Source of the DNA: Pipra filicauda
Taxonomy: Eukaryota; Chordata; Aves; Passeriformes; Pipridae
Reading direction: 5' to 3'
Assembly (NCBI RefSeq): GCF_003945595.2
Contig: NW_024104401.1
Coordinates: 913,064 to 977,063 of the forward strand
DNA length: 64,000 nucleotides
Part shown: in pieces, positions 1 through 12,440 of the stretch
Numbering within the stretch: the stretch's first letter is position 1
Layout of the letters: each line of letters starts with the position of its first letter
Notes under the pieces: generated by a model
Told to the model about the DNA's origin: nothing
What the model saw: the letters and a program-made list of their open reading frames with translations, nothing else
Databases searched by the model: none
Made by a program: the position numbers and the translations under genes

Positions 1-1116
1 AGCATGAGTTCCTGCTTTAAGCAGAGACCGGAAAGGATGAGACTCTCCACCAAAACAGCATAAAAAAGGAAGAACCAACTGGTATCAGGGGATTTCTTTG
101 CACTGAAAGGTCAGTCCATCCTCCCATGGTAAGAAAGCACGAGCCTCCAGTTTTGAGACTGAGAGACTTAAAATGAACTGAGCTACAGACACATGTCCCA
201 CAAGTATCAGATGTCCTGTCTGTCATCTTCTGCCCCACAAAGGCCCCCCCAGCATTGTCCAGTGTCTAACACTCATCCAGGCACTGCAGCAACTCCTGTT
301 CCTCCAAATTAAAAGAAAAAACCCAACAGATTCAACCTCCCAGCCTTGGGGTTGTTCTCACCCCCAAGTACTGCATACAAATCCTCCCATGAAATAATCT
401 CTTCTTAGTCTCCCTCCTCCTGAGCCTCTTTCATAAGCCATTCACTTATCACAATCCTTTCTATCCTTGCTTTTTTTGGTCCACCTTTTCTCCCTTCCCC
501 CTTCCCCCCTTTTTTTTTTTTTCTTACATGAGAAAAAAGTTCTTATGTAGAGCTGAGGCTTCAGCAGTGCAGCTGCATTTAACTAAGGATTTGGAATTCT
601 GCAAGATGCCCTGGGTTGCTGTGGACAGCATACCAACCAAGCCTCCAAAAAGCTCCAGGAAGAGCCACCCACAGCCCCTGGATATCACTGCCTCAGGTCA
701 TTCCCACCTACCAGCTGCTGTAGCTGATGTCCTGATGCAGAGGTGATTTTCCCTCTGCCTGGGAAAGGGAAGTAGCTACTGCTGTGTGTTTATCTTTTGG
801 CAAATGCTCGTTCCCTTCAGTCTCCAACACGCCTCCTTTTAACTTCCCTGATAATGAGCACGTTGTTTACAGCAAACATTCACACAGAAGAGCGGCTTAG
901 CCGAGGTCAGGCTCTGGGAGACGTTCCTTAGCACAGCTGAAAGCAGCTGAAGGGATGCACAGCAGGTAATTCTGCCTCTGTTTTTCTCTAGTATCAAAGA
1001 AGCACTATGGAACTATAGATTTTTACATGCAAGGTTCCGTGTTGTTCCCTGTGAGTTTTACCTGAACATTCCCCTCTTCCTCCTACTTTCCATTAGCTCC
1101 TAATGCTAAGCACAAT
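1..1116. other. Intergenic, no gene seen
   Basis: Unique sequence with a polypyrimidine tract at 477-524. Around 855-900 a 'ttgtttacagcaaacattc' segment has forkhead-like cores. No supported exon was found. Confidence 0.7.
477..524. repeat. Polypyrimidine tract
   Basis: About 48 bases are almost only C and T, ending in T12 before 'cttacatgag'. Nothing gene-like follows it in a way that suggests a splice acceptor with support. Confidence 0.85.
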
Positions 1117-1290
1117 ATCACAGAATCCCTGAATGGTTTGGGTTGGAAGGCACCTTAAAGTCCCTCTTGTTCCATCCCCTGCCATGGGCAGGGACACCTT
1201 CCACTAGCCCAGGCTGCTCCAAGCCCTGTCCAACCTGGCCTTGGACACTTCCAGGGATCCAGGGGCAGCCACAGCTTCCCTGGGCACCTG
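1117..1290 (-). mobile_element. CR1 LINE 3' fragment
   Basis: This is the typical CR1 3' end on the minus strand, starting tcacagaatccctgaatggtt and running through the 'tgccatgggcaggg' block to the 'acagcttccctgggca' block. It is truncated at its 5' side, the usual result of incomplete reverse transcription. Confidence 0.95.
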
Positions 1291-2179
1291 ATACAATCCC
1301 CATCCAGCATGGCATATCTCTCTGGTTGGTTCAGGTCAGGTGTCCTGGTTGTGCCCTGTCCCTGATCCTCACCCAGCACAGCTCAGCATGAGCCAAAACA
1401 CTGCTGTCTTATCAACACTGCCTCAGTCACAAATCCCAAACAGCACCATACAGGCTGCTGGGAAGATAATTAACTGTCCCATCCAAACTAGTACAGTAAG
1501 ACAAGCATCATTACCTTCCTTTTATATCCTTTAAAAGAAGCCAGTCTAGTCCCACCATTAATTTTATATTGAAATCCTGAGCTTTCCAAATGAATATTGG
1601 TACAACAGCAGTCTGAAAGAAATCCATTTCAGAAAACAATTATTTAAAAAAAAAAAAACCAACACAGTAGTCTTTAGCACTGATTTTTCAAGCTCACTGC
1701 AGCTGCAGCAGGAGTTTCCCTGCATGGCAGTGCTTCTGTGCTGCGCAGCCCTTTGGGAATCAGCCTGTCCCTGAAGAATTGACACAGCAGTAGGGACCAG
1801 CAGCAGCCACCTTCCTCACCCAGGGGAGGTTCAGGAACCAAAAACAATGAGCATTTAGTGCAGTGTCAGCCCTCAGTGGCCTGAGCAGCCCCACCTGGGA
1901 CCTCCACCCACAGACCAGGAGGTCCTCTCAAAGCAGGGCACAGCCCTGGTTACAGCAAAGGAGTGCCAGTCTCCAGCACATCTCCTGGCTGAATCTCTCA
2001 GACCCACATTGTCTCCTCACCTCCAGCCCTGGCTCTGGCCCCATCTCCAGACCGTCCTAAACGAAACCCTTCACTTTGCCACAGGCAGTGATGCCTGGAC
2101 TAAAGCATCCTTTCCATCTGATAAACTCTGGTCCATCTCCACACATGTTGTTTAGGGGCTGATGGGGCCAAAAGCTCAG
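1291..2179. other. Intergenic, no gene seen
   Basis: Unique sequence with an A13 run at 1646-1658. Only short chance frames are present. Confidence 0.7.
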
Positions 2180-2382
2180 GATTGCTTCTTAAGCAAAGGG
2201 CTGTAAAGCACTGGAATGTGCTGCCCAGGGCAGTGGAGTTGCCATCCCTAAAAGTGTTCAAAACACAGGTGGATGTGGCCCTTGATGACATGATGAGTGG
2301 CCAACAGGGTGGCAGTTGTGTGCTGATGGTTGCACTTAGTGATCTTAAAGGTTTTTTCCCACCTTAATGACTCATTCTCAGG
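2180..2382 (+). mobile_element. CR1 LINE 3' fragment, older subfamily
   Basis: The plus strand shows the pattern 'ctggaatgtgctgcccagggcagtgg...ccatccctaaaagtgttcaa' and ends 'cttaatgactcattctc'. This matches a different CR1 subfamily from most copies here and is more degraded. Confidence 0.8.
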
Positions 2383-3881
2383 CACACTTCCCGGGAAGTG
2401 CTCTAGCTCCTGAGGGGAACAGAGTGAGGTTGTGTTCACGTGCCTTGGTGGGACCATCTTCCTGCTGAACTCTCCAGCTCAGTGATCCATCTCCCCTGAG
2501 ACACTCTGGTGCCACAGCCAGCTAAATCCCTGGAGCAGTGCTCCTCCTGGACAGGATCAGCTGGCAGGCAGCCTGCCAGCCTAGCAGGGATTTACCTTCA
2601 TGCCTTTCCATCCCACTAATGGAAGAGTTGTGAAATCAGAGGGGATGTGCCAGGGATGGCTCCAACAGGTTCAGTTCGAGGCTTGTCCAAGGATCTCTGA
2701 CATCAGGCAGAGGAGGGGATTTCAATCATTACAGTGAAGCAGAGCCCACTCCAACGGGACTCTTTCACCCCCCAAACCTTATCACAAGAGCTCTTTAACT
2801 ATACACCCCTCCTTCTCCAGCAGGCTGGATACCCCCATGCACTGCAGACCAAACTTAAACCAAATTAAATTCTGTCATGAGTAAAAGTAGCCACAAAATT
2901 AACCCCCTTCAAACAGCATTACTGTTCAATATGTTCCTCCCTGCTCCTCAGCAGCTTTCTCCCAGTGAATATCCATGTCTGGGGCCCTCCTGGCTTTAAC
3001 AAACAGATAAAGCCTTGAAGCAAGGCCACTGCAGAGCACCCACCCCTGGGAAGAGGCTGGAAGGACAAACAGCATGTGACAGATATCCCTCAGCCACGTC
3101 AGGTGTCGCTGGGAGGGCACAGGGACACTGCAGCAGCCACACAGCCAAGGAATGTGTGAAACGAGCAGCTTTGCTGCTCCTTTCCTTCCCCAGCTGCACA
3201 AGAGACATCGGGATCTCCGGGACTCAAATGTGCCCCTGCAGCAAAGATCAGGAACATCGCTGCCTGAGCAATTACAGAGACCCCCCAAAGTGAAAACGTA
3301 TCTTCAGCCGCTGCGTTCACATGACACCAAGTGTTCAGCCAGGTAATTAGAGCTTAATCTTTGCCGTGGCAGGGAAAACAATCCCCCTCCCTGCCAAGCT
3401 AACAGGCTTCCTCAGCCAAACACGCCCGAAACTCTTAATTACGGTTTCAAAGTGCTGAGGGCACAGGTTTAGCCGCTCCCCTCCAGGCTGGGAAGTGCTG
3501 GCATACCTTTTTTCGCCATTAAGTGTCTACATTTACAAACAAATCCAGGGCAGAGCCCCAGCACCTGCTGTTTGATGCCTTTCACTGGAGTCAAACAGAG
3601 GAACCACAGGGTATTAGCGCCGCGGTTTAACAAAGCCCAGCTACAAACCAGCTGACACGCTGCTGTCGGCACACTCCTCACACTTCAGAGGGGGAAGCAC
3701 AGTGATTTTTGTAGAATAAAAAACATACAACATACTAGGGATAGACTTGAGTGAGGACTGAAGATAAAAAAGAGGAGTACAGCTTAAGGGAAACTGGCAC
3801 CCAGCTGGGGAGCAGCCTGGACCTTCCTGCCACGCTCCACCACCACGACACAGCTCAGCACCTCACGGGGTTGGATTTGTG
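2383..3881. other. Intergenic, no gene seen
   Basis: Unique sequence. The part at about 3330-3460 has 'aggtaattagagcttaatc' and 'ctcttaattacgg' together with retained CpGs and could be a small regulatory element. The frames in 2926-3350 overlap one another on both strands and look like chance. Confidence 0.65.
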
Positions 3882-4156
3882 TCCACAGAATCCCACACTG
3901 GTTTGGGTTGGAAGGGACCTTAAAGCCCATCCAGTCCCACCCCCTGCCACGGTCAGGGACACCTTCCACTAGCCCAGGTTGCTCCAAGCCCCGTCCAACC
4001 TGGCCTTGGGCACTTCCAGGGATCCAGGGGCAGCCACAACTTCTCTGCCCAACCTGTGCCAGGGCCCCCCCACCCTCAGAGTCAAGAATTCCTTCCCAAT
4101 ATCCCATCCAATCCCACCCTCTGGCAGTTTAAAAACATCACCCCTTGTCACTATCT
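3882..4156 (-). mobile_element. CR1 LINE 3' fragment
   Basis: A well-preserved minus-strand copy of about 275 bp runs from 'tccacagaatcccacactgg' through 'agaattccttcccaatatcc' to 'ccccttgtcacta'. It is one of the longer copies of the common subfamily in this window. Confidence 0.95.
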
Positions 4157-4375
4157 GCCTATTTACTTTGGAAACACTACAAGTTGAAACCTCCTGTTAA
4201 CATTCCAAGCTCACACACCACCCCATCCCAGTAGGCCCAGATTGGTCACACAGGTCGGTCTGTGCTTGTTCTCACCTTGTTTGCCCCAAAGGTGCCATTA
4301 TCTTTGTTCTACTTCACTGTGTCCCCCCATTTTAGCCAGTTTTTTTCAAAGCTTTAGCTAAACAGTGTCACACGG

Positions 4376-4550
4376 AACCATCAAATCACCAAGGTTGGGA
4401 AAGACCTCCATGAGCATCAAGCCTTGAGGAGAACAAGTCATCACCTATGCCAAGGTGCCTTGAATTCAGAACTGCCAATGAAGCATTGCCAGAAGCCACT
4501 ATAGAAAGGTTTTCCCTGTAGAAAGATGTTTTCTTCTCCACTGAGATCAG
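4376..4550 (-). mobile_element. Degenerate CR1-like fragment
   Basis: The segment 'aaatcaccaaggttgggaaagacctcca' followed by 'gagcatcaag' resembles the 3' end of an old CR1 subfamily on the minus strand. Beyond about 4430 the match is weak, so the far boundary is a guess. Confidence 0.5.
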
Positions 4551-6448
4551 CCTAAGCTTTCTGGTCCAGAACAACAATTCCCACCTGGAAAGAAGCTTAC
4601 TTTCCAGGTCTCAAATCCCAAGTCAGGGCTGTTCAACTAGTCCTGAAAGAGAACCAATCCCTTTGTGTATCCACCTGTACTGCCTCCAGCATCCCCTTGC
4701 AATGTAACACCAGAGTAGATTCTCTGCTTCCCTTATCCTCTGCCTTCCTTAGAAATCCAATTAAAGTTTTTCTTTGTACATCCCAGGAACACCAAATGAA
4801 AGTCACAACAAATCTGTATGATCAACCACTTGCATTTCCTTCTAATCCTTTGTTTTATTCTGAGCCTTGTGGAGGACATTTGTCACCAGATGGACACCAC
4901 TGCCCAAACAGCTTGTCCAGCTGGCAGCAGGGCCTCCCTCACAGCTCCCCAGGAGAAGAGTGAAAACATCTCAAATCCCTTCCACTTCAGCACATCAACA
5001 CTTTCTGCTATGCTAAACATTCACACTTGGTGAGAGAGAGGAATCCAGGTGGGAATCCTGCACAAACACAGGACAGGAGTTCCCCAGCACTTCAGCTGTG
5101 AGCTCAAGGAGGAGCAAGAGGCAGAGCCCAGACTGGAAGCAAGTTCTCATATTTTGTCACTGTCATAGCCACTAAAAACTAAACCTGATGCAAGACCGCC
5201 CAGCAGAGCAGTGTCCCAGCTCCTCCAGAATGCCACTGGCTCAGGTCATTCCACCAAAAGCAGTTATTTGTTATTACTACTAGAGAGTGCCAAAACAGAC
5301 TAAAGAGCTTGGTAGAGTTGTCACATCCATGTGCTCTGGCTCAAGTGAGGAGCTCGGTCTCCTATGGGAAAATACATTAAGACTGACAGCTCGTTCCTAT
5401 TCACAGGAAGAGATCCAGCTTAAATCCTAAGAACTGAGTTTACTGACACAGGCTACAACTGATCCAGCTACTGCCTGTGCTGAAGTACAAATTCATTGGG
5501 TATGATCAGTGCTGAGCACAGGATGGCCAGAATAGAGCTTGGCTTTCCCCTTTATTCCTCCCCTTCTTTCCCCACTTATTTTCCCCCTATAGCCACATAT
5601 CAGAGTCCCACTGAACACTCCATTCCCTTTCTGCAGGCCAAGGGATCGTGTCCAATATATAACAGGGAAAGGCTTTCGTGTCTAAAAGCAGATCAAAAGT
5701 CTCTCCTTCTCTCTGGCTTGGGCACAGCACTACTCAGAGCTCACTGTCCCTGCCTCGTTTATTAACCATTAGTGCCAGCTTGGCCACCATTATTTATAAC
5801 AATTCAGGCCCATAAAAGTTAAAAAAAGGGTTTATGCTTGCCTGGGTGCAGAGGTTAAGTGATACAGTACTGAGCCCTGCTCAAAACACATCTGACACAG
5901 GGCTTAAAGTATTTCAGCACTGAACTCCAAATCTGAGCTGTGCCAGTGCTGGCCAAATCCTCCTAAGCCAGCTGGAAGTCAGTCTCTGGGTTTAGCAAAG
6001 GGTTAGTGAGGCTTCACAAAATAATGGCCCTAAGTTTAACTGAACAAAACATATGGACTTAAAAAACCAGCACAAAATAATCCAATAATTACATCCCAGC
6101 AGGGAAAGATGTAATTTAATTCTGTTTGCACTGCTGAGAAATGAAAGCCTCAGCCTTTCTTGTTGACCTGATGATTCTGATTTAAAATCCACTTAGTGAA
6201 TACAATTAGTGAGACTACTGGGCACACTGGATGAGGTTTGATCAATACTTGCAACTTGTAATCAAGTGCTTGTACCCAGTTATTTGGGCCAATTCAATGA
6301 TATGCCTGATATCACATTGTCAGCTAAGGAAAATTGTTTGGTATTTAGACAAAAAAATCTAAGAGCTGGGAGTCATTTGGGCTATAGTGAAATGGAGCAC
6401 CTCCTCTTGTTGGGTTCATGGTGCTCATTGCAGGTATGGACACGTGTC
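4551..6448. other. Intergenic, no gene seen
   Basis: Unique sequence with no recognisable repeat. AT-rich patches at about 5790-5835 and 6050-6120 carry TATA- and ATTA-like cores, including the hairpin at 6087. Confidence 0.65.
6087..6116. repeat. Hairpin, 9-bp stem and 12-nt loop
   Basis: AATTACATC and GATGTAATT flank a 12-nt loop within AT-rich sequence. It could also be read as paired homeodomain-type ATTA cores. Confidence 0.7.
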
Positions 6449-6768
6449 ACTTCAGTGCCTAAAGGGGCTCCAGGAGAGCTGAGAGGGTCTTTGGACAAGG
6501 GCCTGGAAGAACAGGACAAGGGGGAATGGCTTCCCACTGCCAGAGGGCAGGGTTAGATGGGATAGCGGGAAAGAATTCTTCCCTGGCAGGGTGGGCAGGC
6601 CCTGGCACAGGTTGCCCAGAGAAGCTGTGGCTGCCCCTGGATCCCTGGAAGTGTCCAAGGCCAGGTTGGAGCAACCTGGGCTAGTGGAAGGTGTCCCTGC
6701 CCATGGCAGGGAGTGGCACTGGATGATCTTTAAGGTCCCTTCCAACCCAAACCATCCTGTGATTCTCT
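6449..6768 (+). mobile_element. CR1 LINE 3' fragment
   Basis: A plus-strand copy of about 320 bp starts at 'ttcagtgcctaaaggggctcc', which lies upstream of the common core, and ends 'aaccatcctgtgattctc'. A small internal deletion removes part of the 'ggacggggcttggagcaacc' region. Confidence 0.95.
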
Positions 6769-7079
6769 AAGCACAGTAACTGCATGCTGTGCAACCTGAT
6801 TAAAGTGCAGTTGCTTTTGCTGACAAATCCTGTACCTCAGCTCACAAATGCTGTGTATTTCTTATTTTTGTAAGTCTCTTGTTTAGATATATAGCTTAAG
6901 GATAATGCTTTTTGTTGAAGGATTTATTTTGAGCTCATCTTTCCTATTCTCAGTTAAAGAAAAAAATACTCCCGTAATTCTAATTGAGCTACATTAACCT
7001 CAAATTTTAAACTGCTTCAGATCACTATTCTTCAACAAGCATGTCATTAACACAGAGGTAACACGAGACTTTTCCATGG

Positions 7080-7160
7080 GATCATGGAATGGCTTGGTTT
7101 GGAAGGGACCTTAAAGCCCATCTCGTTCCACCCCCTGCCATGGGCAGGGACACCTTCCCC
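7080..7160 (-). mobile_element. Short CR1 3' fragment
   Basis: Only the terminal 80 bp of the common CR1 subfamily are present on the minus strand, ending abruptly after 'gggcagggacaccttcccc'. This is either a very short 5'-truncated insertion or a remnant. Confidence 0.9.
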
Positions 7161-9329
7161 TTTTGTTTTCTGTCAGCCTGAAAAAAGCCCTACTCAGTTA
7201 AATTATGTTGTAAACGTTTCCCAAAAAGGTTTAATCATTTTTGAGAGCAAGAGGAAGCAAATAACAAACCTACCCTATCTTAGTGTAGGTTCACACACTT
7301 ATCCTGCTTCAAAACCAACTCACCTCCAGGGAGCAAATCCCTGGGAATGGAGCAAGACCTCATTTTCAAATTCACTCCATCAGCAGCTTCTGTTCTGCAC
7401 CCATAAAACAGAAACAGTTTTGGGGCAAAATAGATACCCAAGCTCCTTAGTTTTTCAATGATTTCTGAGTAGCACTTGCAGACTCATCAGCTGGGTGCCA
7501 TATGAATTGCAAATGATGGGGGAAGGCGAGGGGGGAGGAATATAAATCCTGTTTCAAAGGTGTTCAGCCTCAATCCCCACTGAAGGCTTACAAAAATTGT
7601 TTGATTCAGCTGCACATGACCTATTTAATATGTTAATATTTGGGACCAGAATGGAGGTGGTATCACAGCTGATAGACACCCCTTCATCCCAAATATGAAG
7701 GGGGCTCTTCAGATGCTTAAACAAAGTTTCTTTTCTGTATTTTACATCAGGCAAAAGCAGGGATTACAGAAGTAGTAAGGCCAGGTTGTTCTCTGTGGCT
7801 GAATCTCATGTAGAAAGGCAAAGATACTCCCTCTATGCCAGGGCAGTACCTGAGCACTTCCTGGGAAAGTGACCTCACAGTAAGGAATTTCCTGGCACAG
7901 ATTCCCAGGAAGGTTCAGCTTTGAAGTGCAGCCTCCTTGCTGCAGAGATGCTGATGGACAACTATGTTAGTGAGGACCACAGAGCACACACCAGGCAACA
8001 GAGGCACCAGGAGACACAGGCCTGACTCCAACTCCTCACCCTGCAGAGAAGGAACTTTGTGCAAACACAGATGTGGAAGAGTCATTCCAGCCCACAGTGA
8101 ACAGCTGTCCAGGAACAACTGGGGAGGACTCAGAACCATCATCTCCAACACAAGCACAGCAGACACAGACAGGCCTAGGACACCCATAAAATTAGGCCAC
8201 CCAGGTTCTCTCCCTAATGCTAAAGGTCCCCATGGAGCCTTATCTTCCCAATTATTTCACTGCAAACCACCACACTCAGATTCCAAGGGTCAGATATTTA
8301 AGTCATGCCAACACTGATTACATTGGACCACCAGCTTCTTCCTGAAAGAAACCTGCAGGAAGTTTTAGATCCTAAGAAAGCAATCAAGGCAAACATTGCA
8401 ACTGTGGAGATATAACTGCATCACTTCTGTAGGGAAGGCATCCAGGAATAATTTCCCAAGGTGCAGTCCTGCAGCTGCACACTATTACACTGATATCAAC
8501 TACAGCAACATGCAATTAAGAGGAGTAGAGGTAAAAAAAAAAGCTCTTGCTTAATAGGTTCACACCGATATTATTTACAAATTCTGTGGAAAGTTTATAA
8601 AAATAACTTGTATAAGTGAATTTGGGAAAGCTTGATCCTCTTACTGGAGGCAGGAGGTGGAATGATAACAAACAGCAGGATGCAAGGAACAAAATGAGCA
8701 CAAGTGCAAAGCCAACAGCTGTTTGTTTCTCGCTCCTCTCCCCTCTATTTCTCTTCCCAGGACAGAAGATCGAGCTCATACCGTAAACAGAAAATGCTGA
8801 ATGACAGAAAGGAGCACCGCAGGCTGGAGCCCTATCCCAGGACAGCTGACCAGAACAGCCAGGCCCCCGCAATCACTCCAGCATTCCCAATCCTCTCTGA
8901 AGACATTGCTGCTCATAGCATAGCACTTACTACAGCAAATATGTTGTGGGAAGGCTGCTGTTGAAATCAAGTCTTCAGTCTCAGAGGAAACAGCATTTCC
9001 CAATCAGTCATTTGTCTATCTACCCCCTCTTCCCACCAGTTTCACCCTTGGGTGAAAAAAAAAAATCCCTTTTTCCCTCGGCTTGAGCCCCCCAGTGAGT
9101 GGATCATCTGGTGTTCAATAGCTGCTGTTCTCTGCCACTCCCACACAGACTGACAATCACAGCACAGAAAAGTCACTGCGGAACCTGTGACTGTCCCACC
9201 ACTGGCAGAACACCCAGTCCTCAAAGCCAGAGACGAACAGAGATGATCCCTTCTCCGAGAAAAGGACAGGGAACCACAGGTGCCAGGTGCTCGCACAGGC
9301 TCAGAGTGCTCTTCACCTGAAAGGCGCTG

Positions 9330-9560
9330 TTTGAGTCACTTCTGGTAACCAGCTGTAATTAATTGTGGCCAATACAGACCCCGGCGAGTGTAAATGAGCC
9401 CTCCTAGCAGCATTTCACACTTCAGACCGGTAGCTTAGCAACAGGGGTAGAAGAGGAGTGAAAAACCGGAGATTATTGGTTTATTCAAGTATTGGGGAAG
9501 AGCCTCACGTGTTAACTGGTTGTTAACTGGGAAAAAAAAAATAAACTCTTTCCTCATAGT
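9330..9560. promoter_or_regulatory. Candidate regulatory stretch with CpG and homeodomain motifs
   Basis: The segment contains 'cagctgtaattaattgtggcc', then retained CpGs (ccccggcgag, agaccggtag, aaaccggag), 'ttattggtttatt' and a CACGTG E-box at about 9507, followed by the direct repeat 'gttaactg'. This motif mix is unlike the flanking desert. Function is inferred. Confidence 0.28.
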
Positions 9561-10898
9561 TTCTAAATGGGGAGTGGGGGCAAAAATTTAGTTTGTTACT
9601 ATGCTACTCTATTTTTAATTGGCAATAAATTAATCTTCCCCAAGCCAGGTCTGTTTTGCCCATGGCTGATGGGTGAGGGATCTCCCTGCTCTTATCTGGA
9701 CCCACAAGGTTTTTCACCTTGTTTTTTTTCCTCCCCTGTCCTGCTCAGGGCAGAGTGACTGGCTTGGTGGGCACCTGGTGGCCAGCCAAGGTTCATCCAG
9801 CCTAGGTGGAAAGGAGGCTGCAGCAGATCAGAAGTCACACATTTTGCTGGTGATCAGCTTGGAGTAAGTCGGCTGGGACATTGGTTTAATCAGCAAAATG
9901 GGCACTGCTCCTACATCTGTAAGGGATTACCTGCCTCTCCTCAAAGGGCAGCTCATTGCACAAGAGAAGAGTTCGGCTAAACATAAAAAAGCAGCTGCTT
10001 CCCCAGCCCTGGGGCAAGTCCTTGGCTGTGCTGGCAGCTCAGCATCCTACAGGGCTCATCTCCTGCAAGACTTGCACAGGAGATGCTGGGTTAGCCAAGT
10101 GCAGAGCTGAGCTGTGCCAACAGGGACAGACCAGCTGCGTGTGTCTCCCGGGGCAGAATCCCACGCCAGGAAGCAAGTCTCAAAAAAAATGAAAAGGATT
10201 AAAAGGAAAGGATAAAGGTACTTAAGCCTTGCTGTTTCATTTATAACAGACAAAAATCAGGGGACAGGGAAGATGGAAAACAGCGAGTAACTGGCCCAGC
10301 AAGGGTAAAATGCAGGAAAATAGCGTGCAAGGATCCCTGGCTATCAACTCCCCTGCTCCAAACAGCCACCAGGACAACTGAGCGTGGGACTTGCATGTCA
10401 TTGTCTGCCTGGTGCCTGAGCTGAGAATAAAAACTTACCAAAAATGCTCAGCTGCAGCCAAGTCTGAGCAAAGCCACTGCCCTGGCAGTGCAGTGTCAGA
10501 GCAATTCCGTGTGTTTGTGATGAGCCCTTTGTCCTCTTCACAGCCAGTTTCACCCTTTGTGCAGAGCAGTGAACCAAAGCCCACAGACAAATTTAATGCA
10601 GGATGAAAATGTGTTTGCCTGCGTGGTTTAGTCAGACTTCATTGCATCATGTTTGGTTCCACTGGAGACAGAAGGATGCACTTGAGCTCCGTCCAGTCAC
10701 TTCAGTTTTGCTAAATTTGGGAATACATGGCAAGAGTAGCATTTGTGCATCAGCACAGGCACAAACCCGGAGATTTATTTTTCCTGATACAGCTTTCATT
10801 GGTACAATATGTGCCACAGAAATACAGAAGGATGAAAATAATCTTAATTCCAGGAACTGTGCTACTCAGAAAGCCTTTCTCAGGCAATGTACAATCAC

Positions 10899-10926
10899 CC
10901 ATCGTACAGTCCTTGCTGTACGATGG
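10899..10926. repeat. Perfect hairpin, 11-bp stem and 6-nt loop
   Basis: CCATCGTACAG and CTGTACGATGG flank TCCTTG. The stem is perfect and contains CpG sites otherwise rare here. No T-run follows and it is too short for a microRNA precursor, so it is recorded as a structural curiosity. Confidence 0.85.
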
Positions 10927-11741
10927 TCTTGCCAAGTGGGTGCCTCTCCTCTTTGAGCTTATTTCCTCAGCCAGGGACCTCTGGGACTGATTTCCTCTGC
11001 TATCACCAGGGCAGCAAGGACAAGCACTGCTGTTTTAGTGTTTTAGCATTTAGACACAGCCTTCAGGGTTTTTTTGTTGTCTCTACAATGCAGCCCAACT
11101 CTCTGAAAACACCTCAAAAAGAAATGCACACCCAGTGACAAAGCAGAGGATCTGTCACAAAACGTGTTAGAGCAGGGGAGTGGGGCACATAGTAAGTTAT
11201 GAGTAAACATCCCGGAGCAAAGGAAACCAAACCACCCAGCACAAACACCTTTGAATTGTGAACCAGCTTTAATGATACCTAAGTTATTGTGCTGCCAAAC
11301 TCCCATCTGCAAGCAACTGGATGCTACAGTGCTCAGCACACTCAGCCATCAGTAGCTCTTCATCCACATCATCTGTGTTCAAGTTGGCAGTGCTACAAAC
11401 CCTCACACTTTTTACAGTAAAAGATTCAAAACCTTTTGTTGCCCCTCTGGGGTCATGACCTGTTTGTGAAAGTGATTAATACAAAGGTCATCTCCAGAGA
11501 TGTTTTGTCCTCTTAGGGTAAATTTGATTTTTGGAAGTGCCCCAGCAAAGCTACTGGAGGGGGAAGGATTGCAAAGTCACTACTCCTGTGTGCACAGTGA
11601 GGTGCCAACACTGAACTGAACCTCCAGCCTTTCAACAACAGGATTCCTGACCAGTCCTTTCTTTAACCAGCACACACTGAGCACCTCGAAACACACACTG
11701 GGACCAAAACACTCCTAGAAGTCCTTCAGCCTGTTTGTCAG

Positions 11742-12020
11742 TACCACAGAAGCCCAGAATTGGGTTGGAAGGGACCTTAAAGATCTTCCAGTCCCACTCT
11801 GCCATGGGCAGGGACACCTTCCACCAGCCCAGGTTGCTCCAAGCCCTGTCCAACCTGGCCTTGGACAATTCCAGGGATCCAGGGGCAGCCACAGCTTCTC
11901 TGGGAAAACTGTGCCAGGGCCTCCCCACCCTGACAGGAAGGATTTCTTCCCAATAACCCATCTAAATCTACCCTTCTTCAGCTTGAAGCTATTCCTCCTT
12001 GTCCTACCATGATGCCCACT
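11742..12020 (-). mobile_element. CR1 LINE 3' fragment
   Basis: A minus-strand copy of about 280 bp runs from 'taccacagaagcccagaattgg' to 'ccttgtcctaccatgatgcc'. It includes the segment 'cttcagcttgaagctattcc', so it reaches as far as the longest copies of this subfamily in the window. Confidence 0.95.
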
Positions 12021-12289
12021 GCATTTCTGCACTAGCAAATTTTGCAAGCATGATGAGGATCATTGAATACCTCACCACAAGCAACCAGTGTAATTCCCAG
12101 AATATTGACTGGATGATGAAGTAGCATTATTACAGGAGACCTTAAACACAGGGAAATTAAAACATTGGATGGTTGTGAGAGACTCCTGTCATTAAAGGGC
12201 TTAGCAAGAACATCTATAGCACTTCTAAAATATGCTTACATGCCATAAATCACTGCCCCACAATGATACATGCACATTATATTCATAAC

Positions 12290-12440
12290 AGCATAATTAC
12301 AAGGCAATTACCATACAGCAGTAATTAAGGGGAAACCCTGTGTGCCATCCAAGGCAGCTACTTTGAAAGGGACTAAATATACAAGGAAAATATAATTAAG
12401 CAACAGAAGGTGAGTTGTTTCCTGATGATAATTACATTAC
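12290..12440. promoter_or_regulatory. Candidate enhancer: cluster of homeodomain cores
   Basis: Within 150 bp are five ATTA/TAAT-type homeodomain cores: cataattac near 12292, caattacc near 12306, gtaattaagg at 12321, tataattaag at 12391 and gataattacatta near 12426. The stretch is AT-rich and repeat-free. Such clusters are common in developmental enhancers, but AT-rich DNA can produce them by chance, so this is inference. Confidence 0.3.

Larger units (their letters stand above)
6769..11741. other. Intergenic, mostly unique, one short CR1
   Basis: Apart from the CR1 remnant at 7080-7160, the candidate element at 9330-9560 and the hairpin at 10899, this 5 kb shows no supported gene. The longest frames are about 120 codons and have no recognisable domain. 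Confidence 0.65.
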
